Assembly (NCBI RefSeq): GCF_011602085.1
Contig: NZ_JAAONY010000001.1
Location: 1,426,001-1,490,000, forward strand
DNA length: 64,000 nucleotides
Origin: Pseudoteredinibacter isoporae
GTDB taxonomy: Bacteria > Pseudomonadota > Gammaproteobacteria > Pseudomonadales > Cellvibrionaceae
Direction of reading: 5' to 3'
Position numbers and translations under genes: made by a program. Under the pieces are notes generated by a model. That model worked only from the letters and a program-made list of their open reading frames with translations. It was not told where the DNA came from and did no database searches. Of this stretch, positions 27,252-36,382 are shown piece after piece. Positions within the stretch are counted from its first letter, which is position 1, and every line of letters begins with the position of its first letter.

Positions 27252-28187
27252 GTGATTTTTATGTTGAGATATTTTGCTATTTGTATGGCTATGTTGCCTC
27301 TTTCCGTTGATGCTCAAGTGGTGATGGAAAAAGATGGCGTTTCAGTTACAGTAAAAGATATTGATAACTATATAGAAACTAGGCTGCCGGAAAATAATAA
27401 ATATCAAATCATGGCTCGCTCCGGATTTCTAAAAGAAACAATTGAAAATATTTATGCTATACGGGTTTTGGCCAAAAAGTCGGAAGCAAATAAAAGATTG
27501 AATCATGAGCTTTTAGACTGGACTGCGCGGATGGAGAAAAATAGGGCTAACATGAAAGCACAGATGCTTGATATGGCTCAGCAAGATTTAGAAAAGACAT
27601 CTGATTGGGAGTTAAGAGCTAAGGAAACTTATTTGGCTGAAAATAAGCGTTTTGCAACTCCGGAGTTAATTCAAGCTTCTCATATTCTCATTAAACCAAT
27701 TGATCGTAGTGACGAAGAAGCATTAATACTTGCGGAAGAGCTGCGCTCAAAAGCAATAGCTGGAGAAGATTTTACCGAACTTGCGGTTAAATATTCAGAA
27801 GACAAATCTGTAGGACGAAATCAAGGTAATCTTGGGGAGTTTGGTCGTGGTCGAATGGTTAAAGAGTTTGAGGAAGCAGCCTTTGCTTTGGAAAAAGCTG
27901 GAGATATTTCCGATGTTGTGAAGTCGCAGTTCGGCTATCATATTATCAAGCTCATTAAAAAGACATCCGCAAGTAAACAATCATTTGACGAAGTCAAAGA
28001 TGGAATTATCGCTGAATTGCAGGCAGTCCAGGAAAAGGCATTTGTCGAACGGTTGGTAACCAATATTCGTACAGAAGCTGCATCGGCAATTGATGAAGAG
28101 CAGATGGACAAGCTTATTGTAAAATACGGTAATCAGCTGCAAGAAGCTGGATTGCTTGAAAAGCCAGTTTCGACGTCAGAGAAATAA
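27252..28187 (+). CDS. Exported parvulin-type peptidyl-prolyl isomerase (SurA/EpsD-like)
   Basis: 311 residues. A signal peptide (LRYFAICMAMLPLSVDAQ) is followed by a SurA_N-like helical part (about 25-130) and one rotamase domain (about 140-240): ASHILIKPIDRSDEEA, EDFTELAVKYSEDKS, GNLGEFGRGRMVKEFEEAAF and FGYHIIKLIK are all typical. It probably folds or escorts exported proteins in the periplasm, perhaps the abundant protein encoded just upstream. GTG at 27252 has an AAGG at good spacing; ATG at 27261 is the alternative. It lies 11 bp before modB. Confidence 0.9.
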   Translation: MIFMLRYFAICMAMLPLSVDAQVVMEKDGVSVTVKDIDNYIETRLPENNKYQIMARSGFLKETIENIYAIRVLAKKSEANKRLNHELLDWTARMEKNRANMKAQMLDMAQQDLEKTSDWELRAKETYLAENKRFATPELIQASHILIKPIDRSDEEALILAEELRSKAIAGEDFTELAVKYSEDKSVGRNQGNLGEFGRGRMVKEFEEAAFALEKAGDISDVVKSQFGYHIIKLIKKTSASKQSFDEVKDGIIAELQAVQEKAFVERLVTNIRTEAASAIDEEQMDKLIVKYGNQLQEAGLLEKPVSTSEK

Positions 28188-28198
28188 CCTAGCTTAAT

Positions 28199-28903
28199 AT
28201 GATTACAGCCCAGCTTGTCGACTCTCTTTTGCTGACAATAAAATTAGCTGGGCTTGTTACTATTTCTTTAGTATTTCTATGCACCTTACTCTGTTCGATA
28301 GTTGAAAAATTGCCTTCAGTTATTGGCCCTATCGTTAAATCAATTTTATTTTTACCCCTTGTTTTACCACCCACGGTGCTTGGGTTTTATCTCCTTGTTT
28401 TCTTTAGCGCAGCTTCGAACGTAAACACGGATTGGACTGGATTTGCCTTCACCTTCGAAGGCCTGGTCATAGGCTCGGTCATCTACTCCCTACCATTCGT
28501 ATACCAACCCATCCAAAATGCCATCAGCGCCGTAGGCCAGGTTCCCAGTGATTTGGCCGCTACAATGGGTGCCGGTCCCATAGATCGCTTTTTTACGGTC
28601 ACTCTGCCGCTCGCTAAAGATGGATTCATTGCAGCAGCCATTTTGGGTTTTGCCCATACGATCGGTGAGTTCGGTGTTGTACTTATGATTGGTGGTAACA
28701 TTCCGGGCGAAACCCAGGTGCTTTCTGTCTTGCTGTACGAGTATGTCGAGATGGGGGACTATGAGTCGGCCCATAAGCTATCGGCAATTTTGTTGGGTGT
28801 TTCTTTTGTTTTGCTCTTCGCGATGTATCGCTTTACCGGTTCGGCCTCATCAATGTTTGCGATGGGGTCAAAGTCGAATGGAATAAACTCCCGGAAAACA
28901 TAG
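28199..28903 (+). CDS. modB: Molybdate ABC transporter permease ModB
   Basis: 234 residues with about five to six transmembrane helices. The ABC-coupling EAA-like loop is ATMGAGPIDRFFTVTLPLAKDG near residue 125, and LPLVLPPTVLGFYLLV near 55 and AHTIGEFGVVLMIGGNIPGETQ near 150 are ModB signatures. It should move molybdate across the inner membrane with ModC. modA, the binding protein normally upstream, is absent here; a parvulin gene occupies that place. Confidence 0.93.
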   Translation: MITAQLVDSLLLTIKLAGLVTISLVFLCTLLCSIVEKLPSVIGPIVKSILFLPLVLPPTVLGFYLLVFFSAASNVNTDWTGFAFTFEGLVIGSVIYSLPFVYQPIQNAISAVGQVPSDLAATMGAGPIDRFFTVTLPLAKDGFIAAAILGFAHTIGEFGVVLMIGGNIPGETQVLSVLLYEYVEMGDYESAHKLSAILLGVSFVLLFAMYRFTGSASSMFAMGSKSNGINSRKT

Positions 28904-28912
28904 AGGCGTATT

Positions 28913-30010
28913 TTGCCGAATCGCACCCAAGACAACATGTTGAGCGTTGATGTTCATCACCAATTGAATGAGCATTTGCTGTTGTCTTTGTCTGCTGAAA
29001 TTCCGATGCAGGGTGTGTGTGCCATATTTGGTGAGTCCGGCACTGGTAAAACAACGCTATTGCGTAGTGTTGCAGGCTTGTTTGAGTTGCCTGATGCGAG
29101 CATTAAAGTGGCTGGGGAAGTGTGGCAGTCTGAGCGAACCTTTAGGCCTGTGCACAAGCGTTCTATTGCGTATGTGATGCAAGAAGACAATTTACTCCCC
29201 CATTTAACGGCCCGGAAAAACATTAACTATGCCTTGAAGCGGCGCCTGAATAATTTTTCAAATGACTTTTGGTCTTTGGATTCCACCAAGAACGTTATTG
29301 ATATGATGGGCATCGAGCATTGCCTGGAGCGTTTACCAGAGCAGTTGTCCGGTGGCGAGAAGCAAAGGGTTGCGTTAACACGTGCTTTGCTATTGAAGCC
29401 AAAACTTCTTTTATTGGATGAGCCCCTGTCTGCACTGGATGATGCTAGGAAAGAAGAAATTCTCCCCTATATAGAGCGTCTAAAGCTCCTTAGTGACACT
29501 TGTATTCTGTATGTAACCCATTCAAAGCGAGAGCTTGCCCGCTTGGCAGATCGAGTGCTAATGGTGGATAGAGGGCAGTTCACCCTCCATGAAAATGTCA
29601 GCGAAGCCTTATTCCCGTCAGAACAAGCACTCACAAAAGAGGTTCTGCTGGAAGCTCGGGTAAAAACCAAGCAGCCCGAGTGGGGCTTACAAGACCTGGC
29701 TATTGGAGACCTATCCATTCGGTTGAAAGACAACAACGAACCGATAGGTAGCAAGGTGCGATTGTGTGTGGCAGCAAAAGACGTCAGTTTGAATCTGGCT
29801 AAGCCTGAGCAAAGCAGTATATTGAACTTGTTGCCGGCGTCTGTGGTAAGCCTGCACCCGATGCAGGATAAATTTACTGTGGATGTGCGTCTAGATATTG
29901 CTGGCCGGCCGTTGTGGGCGAGCATAAGCCGCTACTCCGCCAATGAAATGAACTTGAGGCCGGGCCTGGAGCTTTGGGCTCAAATTAAAGCGGCCGCCAT
30001 TATGGCTTAG
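28913..30010 (+). CDS. modC: Molybdate ABC transporter ATP-binding protein ModC
   Basis: 365 residues. Walker A GESGTGKTT near residue 39, signature LSGGEKQRVALTRALL near 143, Walker B LLLLDEPLSALDD and the switch His in LYVTHSKRE. The C-terminal part (about 295-365) is a TOBE/mop-type molybdate-binding domain. A TTG at 28913 gives the long form; ATG at 28937 (MLSVDVHHQL) is nearer the usual start. Nine bases from modB, clearly one operon. Confidence 0.93.
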   Translation: MPNRTQDNMLSVDVHHQLNEHLLLSLSAEIPMQGVCAIFGESGTGKTTLLRSVAGLFELPDASIKVAGEVWQSERTFRPVHKRSIAYVMQEDNLLPHLTARKNINYALKRRLNNFSNDFWSLDSTKNVIDMMGIEHCLERLPEQLSGGEKQRVALTRALLLKPKLLLLDEPLSALDDARKEEILPYIERLKLLSDTCILYVTHSKRELARLADRVLMVDRGQFTLHENVSEALFPSEQALTKEVLLEARVKTKQPEWGLQDLAIGDLSIRLKDNNEPIGSKVRLCVAAKDVSLNLAKPEQSSILNLLPASVVSLHPMQDKFTVDVRLDIAGRPLWASISRYSANEMNLRPGLELWAQIKAAAIMA

Positions 30011-30124
30011 GTCCAGAAAAGTCAGTTTCTTTCTTGTCGTTGATAGCGATATACATCCATCTATTTTCCCTGTTGGCTCTTTTGTAGATCTTCTCTTCTA
30101 GCCCGCTAACTCTTTACCTATTCA

Positions 30125-30163
30125 TTTGCGCCAAATGCAAAATATTTTGCGCCTATTGTCATG
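30125..30163 (+). promoter_or_regulatory. Upstream element of the acyl-CoA ligase: TTTGCGCC direct repeats and TGCGCCTAwTGTCAkG
   Basis: TTTGCGCC occurs at 30125-30132 and 30146-30153, exactly 21 bp apart (two helical turns). The second runs into TGCGCCTATTGTCATG (30148-30163), which matches 14 of 16 bases of an element upstream of the acetoin operon (34221-34236) in the same orientation and at a similar distance from the gene. The likely reading is a shared activator site. Confidence 0.5.
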
Positions 30164-30287
30164 CCCTGAAAACGGGAAAGGAATAACTTTAGAGTAATAC
30201 TGCAATCGCGCTTCGTGCCTGAGAATAGAGCGCTGCGCAGAAACTTTCCCGTTGGATAATCGAATATCTTTGTTCAGAGGTGGCTTT

Positions 30288-31811
30288 ATGTCTTTAACAG
30301 AGTGGCTGCATAGAGCCGATAGTCATGGTGCGACAAGCAAAGCACTGGTGTGTGGTGAGCGGAGCTACAGTTACAGTGAGCTCAAAGAGGTGATCACACG
30401 AGTAGCAGCTGCCTTTGTCGAAATGAAGTTGCCGAAGGGCGCCAGGATATGCATTCTCTCGCAAAACAGTGATCGGGCCATTATCAGTTTTTGGGCTGCT
30501 ATTTGGGCGGGTTACATTCCGAATCTTATGAATACCCGTTGGTCTGTGCGTGAACTGGAACTGTCATTGGCCGACTGTGAAGCCAGTCTGCTATTGGTCG
30601 ATGATAGCTTTATTGAAAGTGGAGAGGCTTTAGAGAAAGCGTGTGGCTTCCTCGACCGCCTAATATTTATCGGTGAAAGAAAAGATGCCTCTTCGGGGAC
30701 GCTGAGCTATGAGCAATTAATCACGGCTTCGCCTTGCGACGACCGCTCTGGAACGGCGAGTGACGATGTCTTGCTCAACTATACTGGGGGCACTACAGGC
30801 AAGGGTAAGGGTGTTGTTCACACCCACAGCAGCATAAGCTCTGCGCTCAATATTTGTTTTGCAGAAAATTTTTATGACCATCGAAAAACCCTGGGTTTGG
30901 TGGTTCCACTTTTTCATATCTCGGGCATTTTGTGCATGGCGGCGACATTGCGAAGCCAGGGTTGTCTGGTGGTTGTGCCTGCTTTTGAACCCTCGAGGGT
31001 GCTTCGACTGATATCGGAATTCAATGTCGAAACCATGATGATGGTGCCAACCATGTGCCGAATGCTGGTTTCCTCAGAAGATTTTAACAAACATGATTTA
31101 AGCAGCCTGACGTCGATACTGTACGGTGGGTCGCCAATTGATAAATCTTTGCTTCACGAACTCTTTAATGCGCTCCCTAATGCCGAGTTCTTTCAGGTAT
31201 ATGGTCAAACAGAAGGCGCCCCTATTTCCTTTTTACATCCTGAAACCCATCGCGCTCGAGGCGATGAAGAACGTTTAGGTTCGGCAGGAAATGTTGCGCA
31301 TGGTGTCTCGGTTTCCGTTCGGGATTCCAATGGTAAAGAGCTGGCTGAAGGTGAGGTGGGTGAAGTATGTTTCAAAGGCGAGCACGTGATGAATCGCTAT
31401 TGGAATCAGCCGGAAACCACCGCTCAAACAATCAATGATGGCTGGTGTCACAGTGGAGACGTTGGCTATATGGACAGTGGTTATCTGTACATTGTTGATC
31501 GTCTGAAGGACATGATCATCTCCGGTGGGGAAAACGTCTACACCACGGAGGTAGAGAATGTCCTGGCAGCTTGCCCGGGCGTCTCGGAATGTGCCGTGAT
31601 AGGTGTGGAAGATGAGACTTGGGGCGAGCGCGTGCATGCCTATGTGGTATTGGGCACTTCGAACCAGCATGATCTGGACGTGATCCAGCGCCATTGCCGA
31701 CAATCCCTGGCGGGATACAAGGTGCCCCGAAGTTTTTCTATTCTGGATGCACTTCCTCTCACAGCTGTTGGGAAGATCGATAAGGTTGCGTTGAGAAGAA
31801 TGGCGCTATAA
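30288..31811 (+). CDS. AMP-dependent acyl-CoA synthetase/ligase
   Basis: Activates a carboxylic acid to its CoA thioester through an acyl-AMP. 507 residues from the ATG at 30288, which has AGAGG eight bases upstream; a TTG 12 codons earlier is less likely. Adenylate-forming motifs are YTGGTTGKGKGVVHTH near residue 165, QVYGQTEGAP near 305, SGDVGYMDSGYLYIVDRLKD near 390 and the catalytic Lys in AVGKIDKVALR near the end. The partner genes (acyl-CoA dehydrogenase fragment, SDRs) suggest breakdown of an aliphatic or alicyclic acid; the substrate cannot be read from sequence. Confidence 0.92.
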   Translation: MSLTEWLHRADSHGATSKALVCGERSYSYSELKEVITRVAAAFVEMKLPKGARICILSQNSDRAIISFWAAIWAGYIPNLMNTRWSVRELELSLADCEASLLLVDDSFIESGEALEKACGFLDRLIFIGERKDASSGTLSYEQLITASPCDDRSGTASDDVLLNYTGGTTGKGKGVVHTHSSISSALNICFAENFYDHRKTLGLVVPLFHISGILCMAATLRSQGCLVVVPAFEPSRVLRLISEFNVETMMMVPTMCRMLVSSEDFNKHDLSSLTSILYGGSPIDKSLLHELFNALPNAEFFQVYGQTEGAPISFLHPETHRARGDEERLGSAGNVAHGVSVSVRDSNGKELAEGEVGEVCFKGEHVMNRYWNQPETTAQTINDGWCHSGDVGYMDSGYLYIVDRLKDMIISGGENVYTTEVENVLAACPGVSECAVIGVEDETWGERVHAYVVLGTSNQHDLDVIQRHCRQSLAGYKVPRSFSILDALPLTAVGKIDKVALRRMAL

Positions 31812-31876
31812 AGCAATGACGCTTTTGAAAGCCGAGACCAAAAACTTTTCAGGCTATAGGTTTATAGGAGCTGCGG

Positions 31877-34015
31877 ATGGCTTATCAACAATATTTTGGT
31901 GAAATTCATGGAATGATCCGTGAGACAGGGCGTAAATTTGTCGAACAAGAAGTTCTACCTTATATCGATGAATGGGAAGAGAAAGGGGAATTTCCTCGGG
32001 ATCTATACCGCAAGGCCGGGAAAGCAGGATTATTGGGGATTGGATATCCGGAAGAGCTTGGTGGCACAGGAGGCGATGTTTTCCAGAAAGTGGTCTGGTT
32101 GGAGGAACTGATGCGAGCAGGCTCTGGTGGTTTAACCGCAGGGCTGGGTTCTCTGGATATCAGTCAGCCACCGCTTGTTAAATTTGCTCGCCAGGAGCTG
32201 AAGGAAAAAGTTGTACCACAGGTTCTGAGCGGTGAGAAAATCTCGGCGTTAGCGATTACTGAACCAGGCTGTGGATCGGATGTGGCAAGTCTGAAAACAC
32301 GTGCAGTGCGAGAGGATGGCTATTATCGTGTAAATGGAAGTAAAACCTTTATCACAAGCGGTGCACGAGCTGATTATTATGTCGTAGCTGTGCGAACCGG
32401 TGATGCAGGCTATGGCGGTGTCAGCCTATTGCTGATAGAGCGAGATACCCCCGGATTCGCCATCGGTAAAAAACTGGACAAAATGGGTTGGTGGGTATCG
32501 GATACTGCTGAGCTCTTCTTTGAAGATTGCAGGGTGCCTGTTGAAAACCTGATCGGCGAAGAAAATCAGGGCGAAAGCGACATGGCGGTAAGTTCCATTA
32601 AATTGGACTGGTCAATGGGAGATCATCTTTTAACGGCGCAGACGTCCTATGCGAAATATGATTATTTCGATATTTGTGATTGTGACTTTTCAGCGTTGCC
32701 CTTTATTCAGGTGCATGGAACAGAAGATTACAAGCAGTGGAGTCAGGAGATTCGCTTAACCTCATTGGCCAGTGAATCCGTTGAGTATATCGCGGGGATT
32801 TACTACCACCAGTCAGATTTGTACTACACCTCTGATGAAAGCTTCGGCACCGCTGTATTGGGGGCACCCAATGTTACGCGTTCCTATCAGTTTGATCAGG
32901 AGCAGGAAATGTGGGCGATCTTTGGCTCCTTAACCTGGAATTTCACGGACAATACCCGAGGCACTTTGGGGCTGCGCTACAGCGAAGAAGAAAAAGAAGC
33001 CACGCATAATCTGGACAAGCGCTTTACCGGCAACGTCAGCTTTGGTGGCCCGTTCTCATATGGTAATACGGCAGCGGAATATGATCGCTTCGCGACTGAT
33101 TTGCCAGCCGCATCGGCAGGCCTGGATGCGAATCTATGGTCACTACTCGGCACCACTGAGCACAATATTGCGCGTACCCGAAAAGAAGATCATGTTTCCT
33201 GGTCGCTGAATATAGAGCACGATCTGGATGATGACATTATGTTGTATGCGTCAGTCGCGACAGGATTCAAAGGGGGCGGCTTTGACGGACGGTATCTGGG
33301 TGACAATTCAGGCGGTGCGTTTGAATATGAGGAAGAAGAAGCCATGAACTATGAGTTGGGTGCCAAGATGACTTTACTGGACGGCGCTGCCACTCTAAAT
33401 GCGACGGTGTTCCGAACCGATGTTGAAGATTTTCAGGTGAGCGTATTTGATGGTTCAACGTCCTTTCTGGTGACCAATGCGGCAGAACTAAGGGTTGAAG
33501 GCGTAGAGGTGGATGCACGTTGGAGAGCGACTGAAAACCTAATGATTAATGCCGCCATGACCTATTTGGATAACCGTTGGCAAGCTTGGGATACTGCGCC
33601 CTGTACAGCGCCTCAAAGTGTTGCGGGCGTTATTGACTGTAGCCAGGGGCAGAACCTGGCAGGAAGGCCAAATACCTTCTCGCCGGAATGGGCATATAAC
33701 TTGATGTTTGACTATTCCCAGCCGGTTTTCAACACCTTGGAGTTCAGAAGCGTCCTGACATTCAATTTCTCAGACGAATACTATACGGCACCGGACCTGG
33801 ATCCGGAGTCGCTTCAGGATGACTTCACCAAAGTAGACTTGCGTTTGTCTATTGGAGATCAAAGTCAACGTTGGGAGCTGGCTGTGGTAGGTAAGAACCT
33901 GACAAATGAAATGGTCAGCAATAACTCGGTTGATCAGCCCCTGGTGACGGGTAACTATTTTGCCATTACTGATCGCTTACGTTCGGTAGCAATTCAGGGC
34001 ACCTATCGTTTTTAA
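31877..34015 (+). pseudogene. In-frame chimera: acyl-CoA dehydrogenase N-half joined to TonB-dependent receptor C-half
   Basis: One 712-codon frame. Residues 1 to about 231 are a clear acyl-CoA dehydrogenase: EELGGTGGDVFQKVVWLEEL, ITEPGCGSDVASLKTRAVR, GSKTFITSGARADYYVVAVR and CRVPVENLIGEENQG. From about residue 232 (near base 32571) it becomes the beta-barrel of a TonB-dependent receptor: DYKQWSQEIRLTSL, YASVATGFKGGGFDGRY, TVFRTDVEDFQVSVFDG and a C-terminal GTYRF. The dehydrogenase C-terminal helical domain with its catalytic Glu is missing, as are the receptor's signal peptide, plug and first strands. Most likely a deletion fused two neighbouring genes, and neither activity should survive. 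An assembly join is the alternative. Confidence 0.85.
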
Positions 34016-34120
34016 GGTCAGTATCAGATTGTTGCAGTTGAAAAGTAGTTAGAGCTTGTAGAGTGAGCAGTACAGTATATTAAAAAATACTGAGATCTCC
34101 TGTATCGCAGCCTTGCGATC

Positions 34121-34151
34121 AAGGGCGCCATATCCATGGTGCCCTTTTTTT
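34121..34151 (+). terminator. Intrinsic terminator after the chimeric gene
   Basis: AAGGGCGCCAT-ATCC-ATGGTGCCCTT with a run of T (11-bp stem with one G-T pair). It ends the ligase/chimera unit, so the acetoin-type operon has its own promoter. Confidence 0.9.
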
Positions 34152-34220
34152 ATTCATCCTTTTTTCGATATTTGCCCGCTTCCCATGTCAGGCATGAGCT
34201 GCGTTAAATGTCATAAAAAA

Positions 34221-34236
34221 TGCGCCTAATGTCAGG
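34221..34236 (+). promoter_or_regulatory. Upstream element of the acetoin-type operon, copy 2 of TGCGCCTAwTGTCAkG
   Basis: TGCGCCTAATGTCAGG, 124 bp before the E1 alpha start, 14/16 identical to the element 140 bp before the acyl-CoA ligase. Related pieces AATGTCAT (34207-34214) and ATGTCAGGCATGA (about 34184-34196) lie just upstream. Apart from this and the terminator at 34121, the gap 34016-34344 holds no gene. Confidence 0.5.
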
Positions 34237-34344
34237 TAGTGAATTCCCAGCTTCGCTATTTTGACGATTGGAAATGGAGTCTTTATCGGCTTTTTGAGTC
34301 GCAGCTTACATTTCAAAAATAATGATAAACCTCTGGAGTTTTCA

Positions 34345-35310
34345 ATGGCCATCACCAAAGAGCAGGCACTGAATTATTACCGCAAGATGCGGCAAATTCG
34401 CGAGTTTGAGGAAACCATTCACCGTCAGAATACCACCGGAGAAATTCCGGGTTTTCTTCACCTGTATTGCGGCGAAGAAGCGAATGCCGTTGGTGTTTGT
34501 GCACACTTAAGCGATGAGGACTATATCGCCAGTAACCATCGAGGGCACGGCCACTGCCTTGCCAAAGGTTCCGACCCAAGACTGATGATGATGGAACTCT
34601 ATGGTCGAGAAGAGGGCTTGTGCCGAGGTCGTGGTGGTTCCATGCACATTGCTGAACTGGATAAAGGCAGCTTGGGTGCCAATGGCATCGTAGGTGCTGG
34701 CGGACCTTTAGCAGCGGGCGCGGCATTAACGCAAAAATTGAAAGGAAGCAAAAACATTGCGGTCTGCTTTCATGGTGATGGTGCGACCAATGAAGGCTAT
34801 ATGTTCGAAGCCATGAACATGGCCGTGATGTGGAAACTGCCCATTATTTTTTATTGTGAAAATAATGGATATGGCGAGTTCACCGGCATTGAGTATGCCT
34901 TGGGTGCTGATTCAATCGCTGAACGTGCAGCGGCTTTCGGTATGCCTGCAAAAAAAATTAATGGCAATGATTTCTTTGAGGTCTATCGCGAGGTCGGTGA
35001 AGCCGTTGAGCATTGTCGTGCTGGGCAGGGACCATACTACATCGAAGCTGAAGCAATACGGTATTACGGACACTATGAGGGTGATTCCCAGTTATATCGC
35101 ACCAAAGAGGAGCTTAAAAACCTGGAAGACAATGACTGCCTGTTGGGTTTTAGAAAAAAAGTGACTTCCGATGGCTTGTTGACCGATGCAGAACTCGACG
35201 CGGTCGATACCGACGTTATTGAAGCGTTTAAGGTGTATCTCGATGAGGCCAGGTCGGCAGCTTGGCCGGCGACCGAAACGCTTTGTGATCACGTCTACAT
35301 CAACTATTAA
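34345..35310 (+). CDS. acoA: Acetoin/pyruvate dehydrogenase complex E1 component, alpha subunit
   Basis: Thiamine-diphosphate enzyme that decarboxylates a 2-oxo acid or cleaves acetoin. 321 residues from the ATG at 34345 (MAITKEQALNYYRKM), which has CTGGAG before it; a TTG 28 codons upstream is rejected because it adds atypical sequence. ThDP motif GDGATNEGYMFEAMNMA near residue 145, and FYCENNGYGEFT follows. E1 beta, E2 and E3 follow in order. Next to a butanediol-type dehydrogenase, acetoin dehydrogenase is the best reading; a branched or other 2-oxo acid complex is possible. Confidence 0.88.
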   Translation: MAITKEQALNYYRKMRQIREFEETIHRQNTTGEIPGFLHLYCGEEANAVGVCAHLSDEDYIASNHRGHGHCLAKGSDPRLMMMELYGREEGLCRGRGGSMHIAELDKGSLGANGIVGAGGPLAAGAALTQKLKGSKNIAVCFHGDGATNEGYMFEAMNMAVMWKLPIIFYCENNGYGEFTGIEYALGADSIAERAAAFGMPAKKINGNDFFEVYREVGEAVEHCRAGQGPYYIEAEAIRYYGHYEGDSQLYRTKEELKNLEDNDCLLGFRKKVTSDGLLTDAELDAVDTDVIEAFKVYLDEARSAAWPATETLCDHVYINY

Positions 35311-35328
35311 TTGTCGGAGGAATTAATT

Positions 35329-36372
35329 ATGGCAGAGAAAAGTTTTCGTCAGGCAATTAGTGAAGGCCTGCGCGCTGAAATGCAGCGCGATGATCGTGTG
35401 TTCCTTATAGGGACGGATATTTCCGGTGGTGCCGGTTGCCCCGGGCAGGATGTGGATGCTGCGGGTGGTGTTCTTGGCATCACCAAGGGTTTTGCTTCCG
35501 ACTTTGGCGTTGATCGCGTAATTGACACGCCCATTGCTGAAATGGGGTACATGGGCATTGCGGCCGGTGCTGCTGCTACCGGGATGCGACCCGTCGCCGA
35601 GCTGATGTTTAATGACTTTGTGGGAAGTTGTTTCGACGTTTTGCTCAATCAGGTTCCCAAATTTCACTATATGTTCGGCGGTAAAGCGGTTACGCCTTTA
35701 ACGGTTCGCACAATGATAGGGGCTGGCGCTTCCGCTGCTGCTCAACATTCTCAGAGTTTGCATCATATCTTTACGTCTATTCCCGGATTAAAAGTGGTTG
35801 TGCCTTCCAATGCCTACGACGCAAAAGGGCTTTTGATACAGGCCATTCAGGACGATGACCCGGTCATGTTTATGGAGCACAAAGCGCTTTATGACCTGCC
35901 ATCAGCCGCCGCTGAAGTGCCCGATGAGGCCTACACAATCCCGTTTGGCGAAGCGAACTTTTTGCAGGAAGGGGACGATGTCACGATCATTGCTATGGGC
36001 TTGATGGCTCATGTTGCCATGGGGGCTGCGGTCGAGTTGGCTAAACAGGGCATCACCTGCGATGTGATCGATCCTCGCACTACGTCACCATTGGATGAAG
36101 AATCCATTCTGGAAAGTGTTGAAAGTACCGGGCGATTAGTGGTGGTTGATGAAGGCGCGGCCCGCTGCGGTTTTGCGCACGATGTTGCCGCTCTCGTAGC
36201 GCAACATGCGTTCGCGTCTTTAAAATCGCCTATTAAGCTGGTCACCCCACCTCATTGTCCGACACCGTTTTCATCGCCTTTGGAACAGGCCTGGTTGCCG
36301 GGTGGTGAGCAAATTGTTGCGGCCGCTCTGGATGTTATGGGTATTGATGCAGCTGCTTCAGCGGTTGCCTAG
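35329..36372 (+). CDS. acoB: Acetoin/pyruvate dehydrogenase complex E1 component, beta subunit
   Basis: 347 residues from the ATG at 35329, preceded by GGAGG at ideal spacing; the TTG adjoining the acoA stop is rejected. Family motifs are SEGLRAEMQRDDRVFLIGTD, DTPIAEMGYMGIAAGAAATG near residue 70, GAGASAAAQHSQSLHH near 130 and VIDPRTTSPLDEESI near 255. Forms the alpha2beta2 E1 with the upstream product. Confidence 0.92.
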   Translation: MAEKSFRQAISEGLRAEMQRDDRVFLIGTDISGGAGCPGQDVDAAGGVLGITKGFASDFGVDRVIDTPIAEMGYMGIAAGAAATGMRPVAELMFNDFVGSCFDVLLNQVPKFHYMFGGKAVTPLTVRTMIGAGASAAAQHSQSLHHIFTSIPGLKVVVPSNAYDAKGLLIQAIQDDDPVMFMEHKALYDLPSAAAEVPDEAYTIPFGEANFLQEGDDVTIIAMGLMAHVAMGAAVELAKQGITCDVIDPRTTSPLDEESILESVESTGRLVVVDEGAARCGFAHDVAALVAQHAFASLKSPIKLVTPPHCPTPFSSPLEQAWLPGGEQIVAAALDVMGIDAAASAVA

Positions 36373-36382
36373 GAGATAAGTC

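Noticed and set aside
30011-30287. Possible sigma-54 promoter before the acyl-CoA ligase
   Set aside because: I looked for the -24/-12 GG and GC pair with correct spacing and found no good match, although acetoin operons often use sigma-54.
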